A stretch of 64,000 nt of DNA from Erpobdella octoculata. Lineage: Eukaryota > Annelida > Clitellata > Hirudinida > Erpobdellidae. Below the pieces are notes generated by a model, which saw nothing but the letters and a program-made list of their open reading frames with translations, had not been told where the DNA came from and made no database searches. The position numbers and the translations under genes are program-made. Positions within the stretch are counted from its first letter, which is position 1; each line of letters starts with the position of its first letter. Below are positions 1-10,670 of this stretch, one piece after another. The DNA is taken from assembly GCA_963978895.1 (NCBI GenBank), contig OZ022243.1, positions 10,954,396 through 11,018,395 of the forward strand. The letters are read 5' to 3'.

Positions 1-1960
1 ACTAGTCTAGCTTAGCTGTCCGCCTAAATAAAGCAAGTATGCACATAATTTAAAAAAAACCATTAAGCTCCGACCCTAGTTCCCATTAGCAAAGTAAATG
101 TTTTTTTGAGATCTTCACAAACCAGAAGTGTCTGTTGATTGAGATTTTTAACGAATACACAGATTTTTAATAGCAAACATTTGTTTTCAGATGACCTTCA
201 ACGAAAGACTCAAAATTGAAAAAGTCCCGTTATTTAAAAGCTTACTAATTCATCCGATTGCTCTTTTTATGAAAAAAATATCGTTTTTTTAACTTCACAT
301 GATTATGTGTATGCTGTATATGTGCGGGGTGGTGGTATAAAATCTTGTGATAGGTTTGTACTCTACTTCATCGATCGGGCTGAAATTGTTCTCAATAACT
401 TAATTCTTGATACGTTCAAATCTATTCAACTTGGTGACAAATTCCAACTGGTTGGCCTTTCATTGCCATAAACATTTTGCATAATCTCATTCCATTGAAC
501 ATTTTTGACATCACGAGACTTTGTAGATTTCATTCGTGTTTTTGTCGCTTTGATTCAACATTTAAATTTGTAGATACTTATAAAACATCTTATTGAAAGT
601 TTTAAATCAGCTTTTCAAAAATACTGAGCATCGAGTTAAATGCTCTTAACCCGATGCTGTTTATATAAATATTTATAACAATGCAGAACCCTTTGTTTGT
701 TTAGTTGTCCCATAGTGTAAGTAACTTTTAAACATATCAGATACGTCCTGTTATTTTAAAAATAGTTGTGGTAAATTTTAACTGGCTGTTTCATTTATTA
801 AATATGTTATAATACATAATAATAATAATAATTATACAATATAATATATCATTGAAATTTTTAAAACTTGCAGTAAAAGGAAGATGTTCAAGCTTTTTTT
901 TTAATTTTCAACTCAAAGTTGTCGAACGTATCACAACTTTAGAGATTCAACATGGTTTGTAGTTTGTATACTCGTAAGCAAACTCAGCCACCACATAAGA
1001 AAGCGTGAATATAATGAATTTTCAGCAAAGAAATTCTTTTTCATTTTAGTCTGCCGCGAAACCTTTTAGATGTTTTTAGTGTGTCGATTCTTAAAAAGGC
1101 TGAGAAACTACTGACCTAGAGTGCATAAACTTTCAGGATTATGTTTACGCTTGAAGTCAATGCGTGATATATTTATTTATTTGTTGGTAAAATATTTAAA
1201 TTATAAATTTGAAAAAATGAAATCAAATTCTAAATTTTTGATTGAAATAAATTAAAACATTTTTTATTAAAATTATATTTAAAAGATAAATGTTTGTGTC
1301 TTCACTTGAATAATGGATTAAATAATTTTTCAAAAATATTTTTGCAACAGTTCTGAAAAAATTGAAATTAAACTTTGAGCTCAGCACTACTGCTTTTAGC
1401 GGTTATACAAAGTGCTTTCACTTTTTTGAATTTTTTATTTAACTTTAAACTTCTGTGTGATTTTCGGTGGCTATATATCATCTTGGAGTGGAAATTTCAA
1501 TCACTGTCAAATCACCTCTAGAGCTCTAAAAGTTTCAGGATATGTTTCAGCTAGAAGTCAATGAACGTTTCCGACATTAATTAACCAATTAATTGATAGT
1601 AATTGTTGGGTTTCACATCGAAAGCATGAAAATAACATACAAATATACTAAAAACATAACCAACTGAAAAGCTTGAAGTTTTTGGTTTTTAGCTCATTAT
1701 ATGACAGTTGTGATAAAAAATAGAATAAAACAATTTAAAATCAAATTTGAATGGCTACTTGTGCTGTGGTTTGATTTGTTTTAGTCGAATAACATTTTCT
1801 GACCAAGTAAATTTACACAAACTGTTTATTCTGCATTTTTATGATAACTTTTTTTTTTAATTAGGTCATCTTCGCGGTGTCTTGTTTACCTCACAAAAAA
1901 TTAAAAACGACTGAAAATCGACAAAACAATAAAAATAGCCGAGCTGTAGGTTTATGAATA
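1..1960. other. AT-rich stretch without recognised genes
   Basis: I see no long reading frame, RNA gene or clear repeat boundary. It contains short A and T runs and a small (TAA)n stretch near 820. It may be intergenic DNA or decayed repeats. Confidence 0.5.
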
Positions 1961-1961
1961 A

Positions 1962-2150
1962 CTAGCGGGGGTGCCCGGGGTTTTTAGAGGTTTTTCTAAT
2001 GTTTTTCTTTTTCGCTCAGGTTTCCTTTCCCGCTTGCTTTCCCTTTCCCGGCCGCTTTCCCGCTTCCGGTCGTTTTTCCGCTCTCGTTTGCTCTCCCGAT
2101 CCCGGTCGCTTTCCCGTTCCCGCTTGCTCTCCCAGCTAATATCCAATTTG
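1962..2150 (-). mobile_element. Helitron 3' terminus
   Basis: Read on the minus strand, the segment ends with a GC hairpin (CCCCGGGC...) followed by CTAG and then T at 1961, the classic Helitron CTRR/T end. Upstream on that strand lies a purine-rich run of GGGAAAGCGA-type units. The same run and hairpin end recur at about 38090-38305, 51500-51572 and 56970-57198, so this is one Helitron family. The two opposing open frames here (1952-2189) are artefacts of the purine repeat. No matching 5' TC end was located. Confidence 0.65.
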
Positions 2151-2437
2151 TTGTTGTTAATCCAGATTTTTGTGTCTTTAAAAAATTAACTTAAACAACA
2201 CAACCGACTTTGATAATTTATATAATACGTTACGCACAAGCAAACTACGCGACCTTTCACTCAACACGAACAAACACAGCTGACCAAACTTAATGGTTTT
2301 TATATGCATTGCTAGCTATGATCTCAGAGTTGGCATCCCAGCTATCATAAAATGTATGGCCTCCGGATGTTCAGTGCTGCAAATTATTTTAATTAGTTGA
2401 TTGTCCAGGTTTATATCAAGGATATCTTGATATAACA

Positions 2438-2606
2438 TTGTTGTTATGATAGTTTATAGTCCTTCACACCAAGTGTTTTAAGACTGAATTGGCTGTATGT
2501 AGAAAGCACATAAGTTTTTCCTGTCGTGGATCAAAGTTTGATCCTTTTAACTGTCCCTCCTCCTTTATCCAGGCTTGGGACTGGCATGCAATTAGCGAGA
2601 CTGAGT
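2438..2606 (-). mobile_element. SINE, family 1, full unit
   Basis: A 169-bp unit flanked by the 15-bp direct duplication tatcttgatataaca at 2423-2437 and 2607-2621. It is the inverted counterpart of the copy at 2758-2925 and matches copies at 49685-49850, 55142-55311 and 60459-60622. The A-rich 3' tail is weak in this copy. Confidence 0.8.
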
Positions 2607-2757
2607 TATCTTGATATAACAAGACATCCTTGGTTTATATTAAGAAGTCCATGGTTGTTACGTAAACCAAATTTGAATTTTATTACGCAATTACCGATTA
2701 GAATTTTATTACGCACCCCCGAAACTATTTAACTATTAAAAATAAATAACCAAGATT

Positions 2758-2925
2758 AACTCCGCCTTGCTAATTGCAAGCCAGTCCCAAACCTGGAGAA
2801 AGGAGGAGAGAAAAGTAACAAGGATCAAATTCTGATCAACGACAGGAAGTGCTTAAGTGCTTCCTACATACAGCCATTAGAGTCTTAAAACACCTGGTGT
2901 AAAAGACTATAAACTATTATAAAAA
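2758..2925 (+). mobile_element. SINE, family 1, full unit with A tail
   Basis: Starts AACTCCGCCTTGCTAATTGC and ends in a run of A. It is flanked by the duplication aaccaagatt (2748-2757 and 2926-2935). The A tail and variable-length target duplication mark it as a product of target-primed retrotransposition. I see no obvious tRNA head; the origin of its 5' part is unknown. Confidence 0.8.
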
Positions 2926-2935
2926 AACCAAGATT

Positions 2936-3740
2936 TAGTAAACAAAGTATTCGGTTGAATTTTAGTTGTAAATAAGTATTAATAGAAAATTATTAATGAA
3001 TAAAATAATTTTTTTTTAACATTTAATTCATATAATGAAAAAAACTCGTCACCTTAACAACCGAAACTATTCGGCATAATAAATAACCAAAATTCAGTAA
3101 ATAACGTATTCGTTGAATTTTAGTTGTTATTATTATTACCAATGCTTTTATTAACTCGTCGTCTCTGTTTCTCTGTCTGTTTCAAATCTTGCAATCAATT
3201 TTTGAGTCACTTCATGATGATAGATTTTTTCCAATTTTTGCATACATGCCCAAAATAGAAGACAATGCAATATTCAATTATTAGTTTTACAATAAGTCAA
3301 TTAATTTAGATAATTTTAATTAATTTCGATATTTCGATATAATTAAGATTAAGACTTTAATATAAAATAAAAGAGTAATATAAGAAAAAATTGATTGCAA
3401 AATTTGTGTTTTAATTACATATAAGAGCATTGGTTTTAAAAATTCGTTTTTAATTTACTTGTTATTAAATAAAATAACAAAAAAAGTTCTAAATTTTTCG
3501 TTAACATTTATTTAATTATAAGTCCGCGTACTGCATTTTACCCACCTCGACTCTTTTCAATACAAACAGATTACGCATTGTATATTTCGAAATAAGGCGA
3601 TCCAGGCCAAATTCTTCAAAACCATTTCTTAGTGAGCACCTAAGACTCAAGAGAAAGATATGTTCCAAATTTCATTACAATCCGTTCAGGGGTTTTTGCG
3701 ATTTCGTGATGAGTTAGCTTTTAACAGATACATATTTACA
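2936..3740. other. Non-coding AT-rich DNA with a repeat-like segment
   Basis: No gene seen. The part from about 3530 to 3735 reads like a dispersed animal repeat (phrases such as 'tttcattacaatccgttcag'), but I could not define its ends. Confidence 0.4.
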
Positions 3741-3866
3741 GATATATAAAATAAAAAGTTTATGTTGTTGTTGGCAAGCGGCGTGCGGTCTCTCACATAT
3801 TATCGCTCAGAGGTTTTCTATTCGGAAAGATAAGTCAATATACTTTTTCTTATCTTATTTTGAGTA

Positions 3867-4736
3867 GTGGAAGTTTTATTTTGCATTTATCTTACAAATA
3901 TGGTTCTCAAAAGCAAGGAAATGATTAAGTGCATTAACTGTAGTATGTATGGAAGCGGTGAAAACTTCATAGATTCCGTATGCAACAATTGTTTGAGAAT
4001 TGACAAGTTGGAGAAAGAGGTCGAGAAATTGCTATTAAAGACATCTGCAGAAAAGGCAGAGGAAGGGAAAAAACTCGTTGAAAAACAGCTGGAGGTATGT
4101 GAAAAGAAAGCATATCAAAAGATTGAAGAAAAGTTTGCTGAGTTGCTTGTTTCCAAATCATCAGCAGCCAACAATAATGGGACCAGGGAAACCAACGTTT
4201 CAATCCAAGAAGAGGAATGGACCAAAAAAGAAATAAAGGCTATAAAAGAAAAAGTAAATAAAGTGGAAAATAAGATAAAAAATACAGACCAGCATGAACT
4301 TAGAAGGAACAACATTATAATTCATAGGATGGCAGAGAGTGCTGCAGATAAAGAAGATCAGAAAAGAACCGAAGATAGAAAATCTGTGTTGTCACTATTT
4401 AAAGTACTTGAAGTATCTTGTGAAAGTTTAGATATAAAAAAAGTGATCAGACTTGGCAGGGAATCTGAAAAAGACAGACCTCTACTTGTTGAACTGAAGG
4501 AAGCAACAAAGAAAAATTTGATATTAGAGTCACTTTTTAAACTCAAGAATGCAGAGGAAAAGTTTAGAAGAGTCTCTGTGACCCACGATATGACTAGAAT
4601 AGAGAGAGAACAATGCAAGAAACTTGTTATAGAAGCAAAAGAAAAACAGAACAATGATCAGTCGGGGGAATGGATATACAAGGTGAAGGGTGTGCCAGGG
4701 AATATGAGAATAGTAAAGATCAAGAAGGTGCAATAA
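3867..4736 (+). CDS. LINE ORF1 protein (RNA-binding, coiled coil)
   Basis: A 289-residue protein; a second Met 11 codons downstream (3900) is an equally good start. Residues about 20-40 contain CxxC pairs (CINCSM, CNNC) suggesting a small zinc site. Residues about 45-150 are Glu/Lys-rich with heptad character (coiled coil). The rest resembles the RRM-like C-terminal part of LINE ORF1 proteins, with RRNNIIIHRM followed by a basic and acidic alternation and a VxGVPGNMRIVK ending. The same plan appears in ORF1 at 51965-52894 (RRNNIVAYNV and VRGQPGEF). ORF1 proteins bind the element's RNA and act as nucleic-acid chaperones in the retrotransposition particle. It overlaps ORF2 by 67 nt in another frame, implying reinitiation or frameshifting. 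Confidence 0.8.
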   Translation: MEVLFCIYLTNMVLKSKEMIKCINCSMYGSGENFIDSVCNNCLRIDKLEKEVEKLLLKTSAEKAEEGKKLVEKQLEVCEKKAYQKIEEKFAELLVSKSSAANNNGTRETNVSIQEEEWTKKEIKAIKEKVNKVENKIKNTDQHELRRNNIIIHRMAESAADKEDQKRTEDRKSVLSLFKVLEVSCESLDIKKVIRLGRESEKDRPLLVELKEATKKNLILESLFKLKNAEEKFRRVSVTHDMTRIEREQCKKLVIEAKEKQNNDQSGEWIYKVKGVPGNMRIVKIKKVQ

Positions 4737-7624
4737 TAAAAGCAATAAATAGGCAGAGTTTCAATAGTGTTACTAAACTAAAAAGAACAATATTGAAATG
4801 TTTCTATGCCAATGTAAGAAGTATAGTAAGCAAAGAAAAAAGATGTGCATTGGAAGTTTATGTGGAATTAGAAAAACCTGACATCATTGGTATAACAGAA
4901 TCATGGGCAAAGGAAGATATATTAGATATTGAACTAGCAATTAATGGGTACACTATGTTTAGGAAAGACAGGCAAAATCAAAATAATAAGGGGCATGGTG
5001 CGGGTGGTATAATTTTATATGTTAAAAATGAAATAAAGGCAGTGGAAAGAACAGATATATCAAGCGATAAGTTTAAAGAAAGTCTTTGGTGTGATATACA
5101 GCATGGAGCTAAAAACAGTTTACTAATAGGTGTTTGCTACAGACCCCCAAATGTAGATGAAAGTGTGGATAATGGTTTGTGTGAATTATTGGGTAGGGTT
5201 AGCCAGGAATCTGTATTGATAATGGGAGATTTCAATTATCATATAAACTGGATAAACATGGAAGGAGAAAGACATCAAGATAATAAATTCTTGGATTGTA
5301 TTAATGGGGAATTTTTACATCAACATGTCATGAACCCAACAAGAAACAAAAATATATTAGATTTGGTAATAACTTCTGATGAGAACATTATAGAGAACAT
5401 CTCTGTAGGAGAGCCTTTTCATTCTAGTGACCACCAAATTGTAAGATTTGAAATAATACTACAGGATTGTGACATGAAAATAAATTCTCATATTAGCTAC
5501 AATTTTTTTAAAGCAAATTATAACAAAGTAAGAAGCAAAATAAGAGACATGAATATAATGAGAAAAATTGAATCGGTGGATGTAAATGACAGCTGGATGT
5601 TATTCAAAAAGAGCATGGAGGAGGTCATTCAAGAAATCATACCCATTAAGAAAAAATTTGTCAGGAAACAGCCATGGATAACAAAGGAAGTCTTAAAAAT
5701 AAGAAGAGCAAAAATCAAAGCATGGAAAAGGTTCCAAACACTTCGAAATGGAAATGAAATTGCAGCTGCAAGTAATAATGAGACAGGCAAAGAAATAATA
5801 CTGCAACAATTGCGCGACAAATATGTCAAGAAAAGAAATGAGACAAAAAAAAGCATTAAAAGAGCCATAATTGATTATGAGAAAAAGCTGACGGATAATA
5901 TAAAAAATGACAGCAAAAGTTTCTATGCGTATGTCCGAAGTAAGCAAAAACGAAAAGACCTAGTGGGGCCGTTAAAAAATGAGTTAGGCGAAGTGGTTGA
6001 AAACGATGAAGAGGTAGCTGAAATGTTAAATAATTATTTTTGTACGGTTTTTACTGAAGAAGACATAGAAAACATACCGGAACCTGTGAACATGTTTAAG
6101 GGAAAAATAGACGAGATAATGACTGATGTGGTTATCACAAAAGAGAACGTTGAAAGACACTTGAAGGACCTAAAAACAGATAAAAGTCCGGGTATCGATG
6201 CATTACATCCCATGTTTTTAAGAGAAGTAAGACACGAAATAAGCGATGTATTAGCAGAAATAATGAACAGGTCCTTGAAAACTGGAGAAATTCCTCGTGA
6301 TTGGAAAGATGCAATCATTGTACCACTCTTTAAAAAAGGTAGCAGATCTGAGGCAAGTAACTATCGTCCAGTAAGTCTCACATGTATTATTTGCAAAGTC
6401 ATGGAAAAAATCATTCAGCTCGAATTAATGAATCACATTAGACACCACAACATTTTGATAAACAGCCAACATGGATTCGTACAAAGGCGATCATGTCTAA
6501 CAAATTTGCTAGATTGTTTTGAAAATGTTTATACCCACTTAGATAAAGGATCCCCTGTAGACATAGTCTATCTGGATTTTGCCAAAGCCTTCGACAAAGT
6601 ACCACATACACGGTTGATGAGAAAAATAGAAGCGGCTGGAATAGGAGGTAATATTCGAGGATGGATCAAAGAATGGCTAGCTGACAGAAGACAAAAAGTG
6701 GGAATTAAAGGGAAATACTCGGAGTGGAAAAGCATAAAAAGTGGTGTACCGCAAGGATCCGTTTTGGGACCATTACTATTTGTTCTGTTCATTAACGACC
6801 TTGATTTAGCGACTTGTTCAAAGGTCTCGAAATTTGCTGATGACACAAAGTTATCCATGAAAGTAGAGTGTGAGCTGGATGCCGACATTTTAAGAAAAGA
6901 TCTTGAAAAAATATACCAATGGTCCCTAGACTGGCAAATGATGTTCAACGTAGATAAATGCTCAGTGATGCACATGGGTAAGAGAAATCAAGAGTTTCAG
7001 TATGAGATGGGAGGAATATTGTTGAAGACATCTGAAGAGGAAAGAGATCTGGGAGTTGTAGTACACAATAGCGGCAAACCATCAAGACAGTGTGCGGAAG
7101 CAGCAAAGCGAGCCAATAAGATTTTAGGATTGGTCAAGAGAACAATAATAAGTCGAAACCAGGAAATAATTATCAGACTATACAAATGTTTGGTAAGACC
7201 ACATCTAGAATATTGTGTACAAGCTTGGAGCCCTGTTTTAAAAAAGGACATCGTAGTGTTGGAGAAGGTACAAAGGAGGGCTACAAAGTTGATTAAGCAT
7301 TTAAGCCAGTTACCTTACGAAGAAAGATTAAAACAATGCGGCTTAACAACTCTAGAGAAAAGGAGAAGTAGGGGTGACTTGATCGAAGCCTACAAGATAA
7401 TAACAGGAAAAGAGGATTTAACACCAGCAATGTTTTTCGAACAACCACCGATTCAAAGCACTAGGGGACATAGATTCAAGCTTTTTAAAAAACAAGAAAA
7501 GACTTTAAAAAAGGCTTTTTTTAGTTCTAGAGTGATAAACATATGGAATGACTTGGACGATGACACTGTAGCATCTGAGACTACCACATCTTTTAAAGTA
7601 GCGCTATCCAGGCATGGATACTGA
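4670..7624 (+). CDS. LINE ORF2: endonuclease and reverse transcriptase
   Basis: A 984-residue polyprotein, uninterrupted. The N-terminal apurinic-type endonuclease (about residues 40-270) shows YANVRSI, ITESW (catalytic Glu), GDFNYHINW and SSDHQIV (catalytic Asp/His). A basic spacer follows. The reverse transcriptase runs from about 480 to 780, with RPVSLTCIICK, YLDFAKAFDKVPH, GVPQGSVLGPLLF and the catalytic FADDTKL. The C-terminal domain is the conserved CR1/L2 type (PHLEYCVQAWSP, LEKVQRRATKLI). It nicks target DNA and reverse-transcribes the LINE RNA at the nick. All catalytic residues I can identify are present, so the protein could be functional. The N-terminal Met is uncertain because of the overlap with ORF1; the conserved endonuclease begins near residue 40. 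Confidence 0.9.
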   Translation: MDIQGEGCAREYENSKDQEGAIIKAINRQSFNSVTKLKRTILKCFYANVRSIVSKEKRCALEVYVELEKPDIIGITESWAKEDILDIELAINGYTMFRKDRQNQNNKGHGAGGIILYVKNEIKAVERTDISSDKFKESLWCDIQHGAKNSLLIGVCYRPPNVDESVDNGLCELLGRVSQESVLIMGDFNYHINWINMEGERHQDNKFLDCINGEFLHQHVMNPTRNKNILDLVITSDENIIENISVGEPFHSSDHQIVRFEIILQDCDMKINSHISYNFFKANYNKVRSKIRDMNIMRKIESVDVNDSWMLFKKSMEEVIQEIIPIKKKFVRKQPWITKEVLKIRRAKIKAWKRFQTLRNGNEIAAASNNETGKEIILQQLRDKYVKKRNETKKSIKRAIIDYEKKLTDNIKNDSKSFYAYVRSKQKRKDLVGPLKNELGEVVENDEEVAEMLNNYFCTVFTEEDIENIPEPVNMFKGKIDEIMTDVVITKENVERHLKDLKTDKSPGIDALHPMFLREVRHEISDVLAEIMNRSLKTGEIPRDWKDAIIVPLFKKGSRSEASNYRPVSLTCIICKVMEKIIQLELMNHIRHHNILINSQHGFVQRRSCLTNLLDCFENVYTHLDKGSPVDIVYLDFAKAFDKVPHTRLMRKIEAAGIGGNIRGWIKEWLADRRQKVGIKGKYSEWKSIKSGVPQGSVLGPLLFVLFINDLDLATCSKVSKFADDTKLSMKVECELDADILRKDLEKIYQWSLDWQMMFNVDKCSVMHMGKRNQEFQYEMGGILLKTSEEERDLGVVVHNSGKPSRQCAEAAKRANKILGLVKRTIISRNQEIIIRLYKCLVRPHLEYCVQAWSPVLKKDIVVLEKVQRRATKLIKHLSQLPYEERLKQCGLTTLEKRRSRGDLIEAYKIITGKEDLTPAMFFEQPPIQSTRGHRFKLFKKQEKTLKKAFFSSRVINIWNDLDDDTVASETTTSFKVALSRHGY

Positions 7625-7790
7625 TTTTTTTATGCAATTATTTATTTTTTATTAGTTTATTTATCTATTATTATCATTTATTTTATTTTATTCTATTTAT
7701 TATTATTTTTAATTCGAAGTGGTTGTCTATAGGCGTAAAGTCTTCTAAACCACTATAATAAACGTTATCTTATCTTATCTTATCTTAGTC

Positions 7791-7875
7791 ATTCAGTCAG
7801 TCAGTCAGTCAGTCAGTCAGTCAGTCAGTCAGTCAGTCAGTCAGTCAGTCAGTCAGTCAGTCAGTGGTATTTGAG

Positions 7876-7940
<65 letters not shown>
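7791..7940. repeat. (CAGT)n and (TA)n microsatellites
   Basis: A CAGT tetramer array to about 7866 is followed after ten bases by a (TA)n array to about 7942. Both lie directly at the 3' end of the LINE. Confidence 0.95.
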
Positions 7941-7945
<5 letters not shown>

Positions 7946-8537
7946 TACTAGCAGCGTTTGGGTAACAAATTACAAGTAACGGAACTACAGTTAAAAATTA
8001 ATTGCTTTTGTAAAAGTAACATACTATTTTTTGAAAAGTAACAGTAACATATTCTTTTTTACTAAAAAAATTAGTAACATTAACGGATTTTTCAAAGTGT
8101 TACTTGTTGCATTTCATTATCAAGCAAATCTACTTTATCTATATAAATGACTGTTTGTTTCTCTGTCTGTCTGTTAGTGTTCAAATCCAAACTGCGGGAC
8201 CAATTTTAATAACATTATCATGAAAGTAGAAAGTCATATGGTATTTTTTAATTTTTTAAAATTATTTTTTAATTTTTTATGACTAAATAATTTCCACGCC
8301 AAAAGTGCCTATGTACATCCATTGAAGGTTATTGCGTAAAAAATTCAAATTTAGTTTATGTAACAACGTTTGAAGGTTTCAAGCAACTTTTAGCAAATCT
8401 ACTTTACGTTTTATAGTCTGGCAGCAACTAATATTAATTAGTGGGATGCGAAATGATACAAATAAGAGTGAGGGTGCAATCTCTACGCTAGATATCTTAG
8501 TTCAAGATAAATCATGGTGTAATTCTGAAATCTCTGG

Positions 8538-9060
8538 CAGTTTTCCGATATTTAAGATGGCGGTCAAGATGGCCGCCAAGTCATATTTTTTCAATTTCCT
8601 CAAGAACTATATGTCACAGCGATGCGTTTTTGATGTCTAAGATATGGTTTTCGGGGTCAAAAAATCCAAAAAAACATAATTACAGCACTGTGTAACAATC
8701 ACGTAACCTTGATATTCAAAATGGCGGTCAAGATGGCCGTTAAGTCATATTTTTTCAAATTCCTCAAGAACTATATGTCATAGGGATGCGTTTTTGGTGT
8801 CAAAGATATGGTTTTCAAAATCAGAATATCCCAAAAATATATTTACAACACTGTCTAACAATCACGTGACCTCGATATTCGAGATGGCGGCCAAGATAGC
8901 CACTAAGTCGTATTTTTCTCAATTTCTCGGGAACCATACGTTATAGAAATGTGTTTTTGGTATTTACGAAACGGCTTTCGGGGTCATGGAATCTAGAAAA
9001 ATTATCTTAGCATTGTTCAACAATCACGTGACTTTAATATTAAAGATTACGGCCAAGATA
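8538..9060. repeat. Tandem repeat of about 165 bp, three-plus units
   Basis: Units begin near 8555, 8720 and 8885, each with 'atggcggtcaagatggccg', 'ctcaagaactatatgtca' and a CACGTGAC-like site. The last unit is partial near 9035. An inverted unit sits at about 10975-11140. They form part of the element's inverted-repeat arms. Confidence 0.85.
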
Positions 9061-9480
9061 GTCACTGTTGTCATTTATGTTTAAACGTCATAATTTACGC
9101 GATTGAAATATATAAAATTATATTTATGTTTATCGTGGAAATACAATTTTAAATAAAACAATATCAATGAAATATTAAAGATATTTTAGAGTCAATATTG
9201 CTGCTGAACTGACATTAAAGTCCAAATTTTTAACAAAACAAATGTTATCTAAATTTATCAATAGTCCCTGTGATAACAAGTTTATTATATTTTACTAAAC
9301 TGAGCTACTATCACTTTAAATGAATTATGCAATTATATTCACAGAATTACAAGTTATATTTAAATAATAAGTATTATTTGTTATTCTTTTCTGTAAAAAA
9401 ATTATGTGCCTAAGAGAATATCATCCAAATAAACAAAGGTATAATTGTTTAAGATCGTAAGTGAGAACTTCTAAAAATAA

Positions 9481-10421
9481 TTAAGCAATATCAACGTCTT
9501 CATCGTTTGTACTTGATTCGATCTCGTTTTCTGATTCAGTATCAGAGTCAAAACAATCAACGTTATCGCATAGATCCAGATTTCCACCACATGTGCACAT
9601 TTCTGTACACTTCAGTTTGTTCGCTTTGCAGCCACATGGTGGTACACATCTACGTTGAACACATGAAAATCTGCACAGATTGAGGATAGCATGAGGGGCG
9701 CAAGGCTCTGTGCATCCTACAGGCTCATATTGATCACCGACTTGTTTCCATCCTAGAAGTGAAGGCGAGGGAAGTTGTGGATGTTGGCAAATGTCTTGAT
9801 TCCATTGCATAGCTTGCAAGTTTGCCCTTAAAATTGCTGGATGCAGCAAACTCTTTGTTGGTGGAAGAGTTTGGCCTTGATGTTGTTTTTTGTAAATAAC
9901 CATCATCTAACATCTCCAATGTCTGTCATTTTGCCGTTACTTGACATACGAGTTTTTCGAGTTCATGCAGCACTGATTGTGATACACTTGCTAAAGTGCC
10001 AAGTTCTGATAAGGTTTGGAGAACAACATTGCTTGTTGAATTGAAAGCTTTACACCAGGTCAGCTTACCTTTACAGTGACACTGGTACTGATAAGGATTG
10101 CAATCCTGGTAGTGCTGATGTCTTGAGACGTCCCAATGCTTTGTAAATTGGTTCAAGACTGACATAGTGTCGACTTAAACCAAGGCTAATGAATAGTCCA
10201 GAATCCGATGGCAAAAGTGGAAATCTTCGTATTGCAAGGACCACGACGCCAGTGTCTGCAGAGAAAATGTGTGAAGTTTTTGCCACGGGCGTCCAAGAAC
10301 AACTGATTTTTTCATAATGTTTGTCTGACGCCTTAACAGCAAACCATCCCTCACGGAACCCGTTTAGGATAAAAACGGGATAAAGCCCAGCTCGCTGAGA
10401 TTGGCAGATATTCAAAATCAT
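9481..10421 (-). pseudogene. Transposon protein with nuclease-like core and Cys-rich tail, frameshifted
   Basis: Three overlapping minus-strand segments (10421-10071, 10165-9926 and 9906-9481) read as one protein interrupted by frameshifts. The first has FSADTGVVVLAIRRFP and an ALPGL motif; the second has GKGKLTWCKAF; the third ends in a Cys-rich block (CGCKANKLKCTEMCTCGG) and an acidic tail. This order is familiar from a family of long repetitive-element proteins in many invertebrate genomes with an SADTD-type acidic motif, a G-K-xxCWK-F motif and a Cys-rich C terminus. I infer a PIN/FEN-like nuclease core but cannot prove it. The N-terminal part is missing, so the copy is dead. It lies between the inverted-repeat arms and is probably the element's own gene. 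Confidence 0.55.
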
Positions 10422-10469
10422 CTGGTTTTTTTAAACCAATTCAATACAAAATATCAACATACTTAATTT

Positions 10470-10670
10470 CGCATAACGCGGCGGCCGCGGTGGTCTGCAG
10501 TTGATAAAATTAGTTCGCGCAGGCGTGTAATAAAAGTTATTATGCATTTGTACCTATACACACTCTCAGTCCTTGAGATCAAGAGAAGCTGCAATCGAAA
10601 AATATTATATAATGAGATTTAAAAAAATCCGTCATTTTTGACGGGCTATTTCTAGTTTAGATATAAAAAC
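10470..10670. repeat. Dispersed repeat, pair with 58775-58935
   Basis: Starts at 'gcataacgcggcggccgcgg' and ends near 'tgacgggctatttctag'. An inverted copy at about 58775-58935 shares both ends and the middle. The GC-rich NotI-like core is striking in this AT-rich DNA. The family is unknown. Confidence 0.7.

Larger units (their letters stand above)
3750..7790 (+). mobile_element. Near-complete CR1-type LINE with two intact ORFs
   Basis: The element has a short 5' leader, ORF1 (3867-4736), an overlapping ORF2 (4670-7624), and an AT-rich 3' UTR. It ends in a TTATC pentamer array (about 7768-7790), the short 3' tandem repeat typical of CR1/L2-clade LINEs rather than poly(A). Neither ORF shows a stop or frameshift, so this copy may be young. 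The exact 5' end and target duplication are not resolved. Confidence 0.85.

Noticed and set aside
1952..2189. Arg/Glu/Ser-rich frame resembling an RS-domain protein
   Set aside because: Produced by the purine-rich GGGAAAGCGA repeat near a Helitron 3' end; similar frames appear in the other Helitron copies.
7791..7866. CRISPR-like or regularly spaced array
   Set aside because: It is a simple CAGT tetramer microsatellite without spacers; no prokaryotic features occur anywhere in the window.
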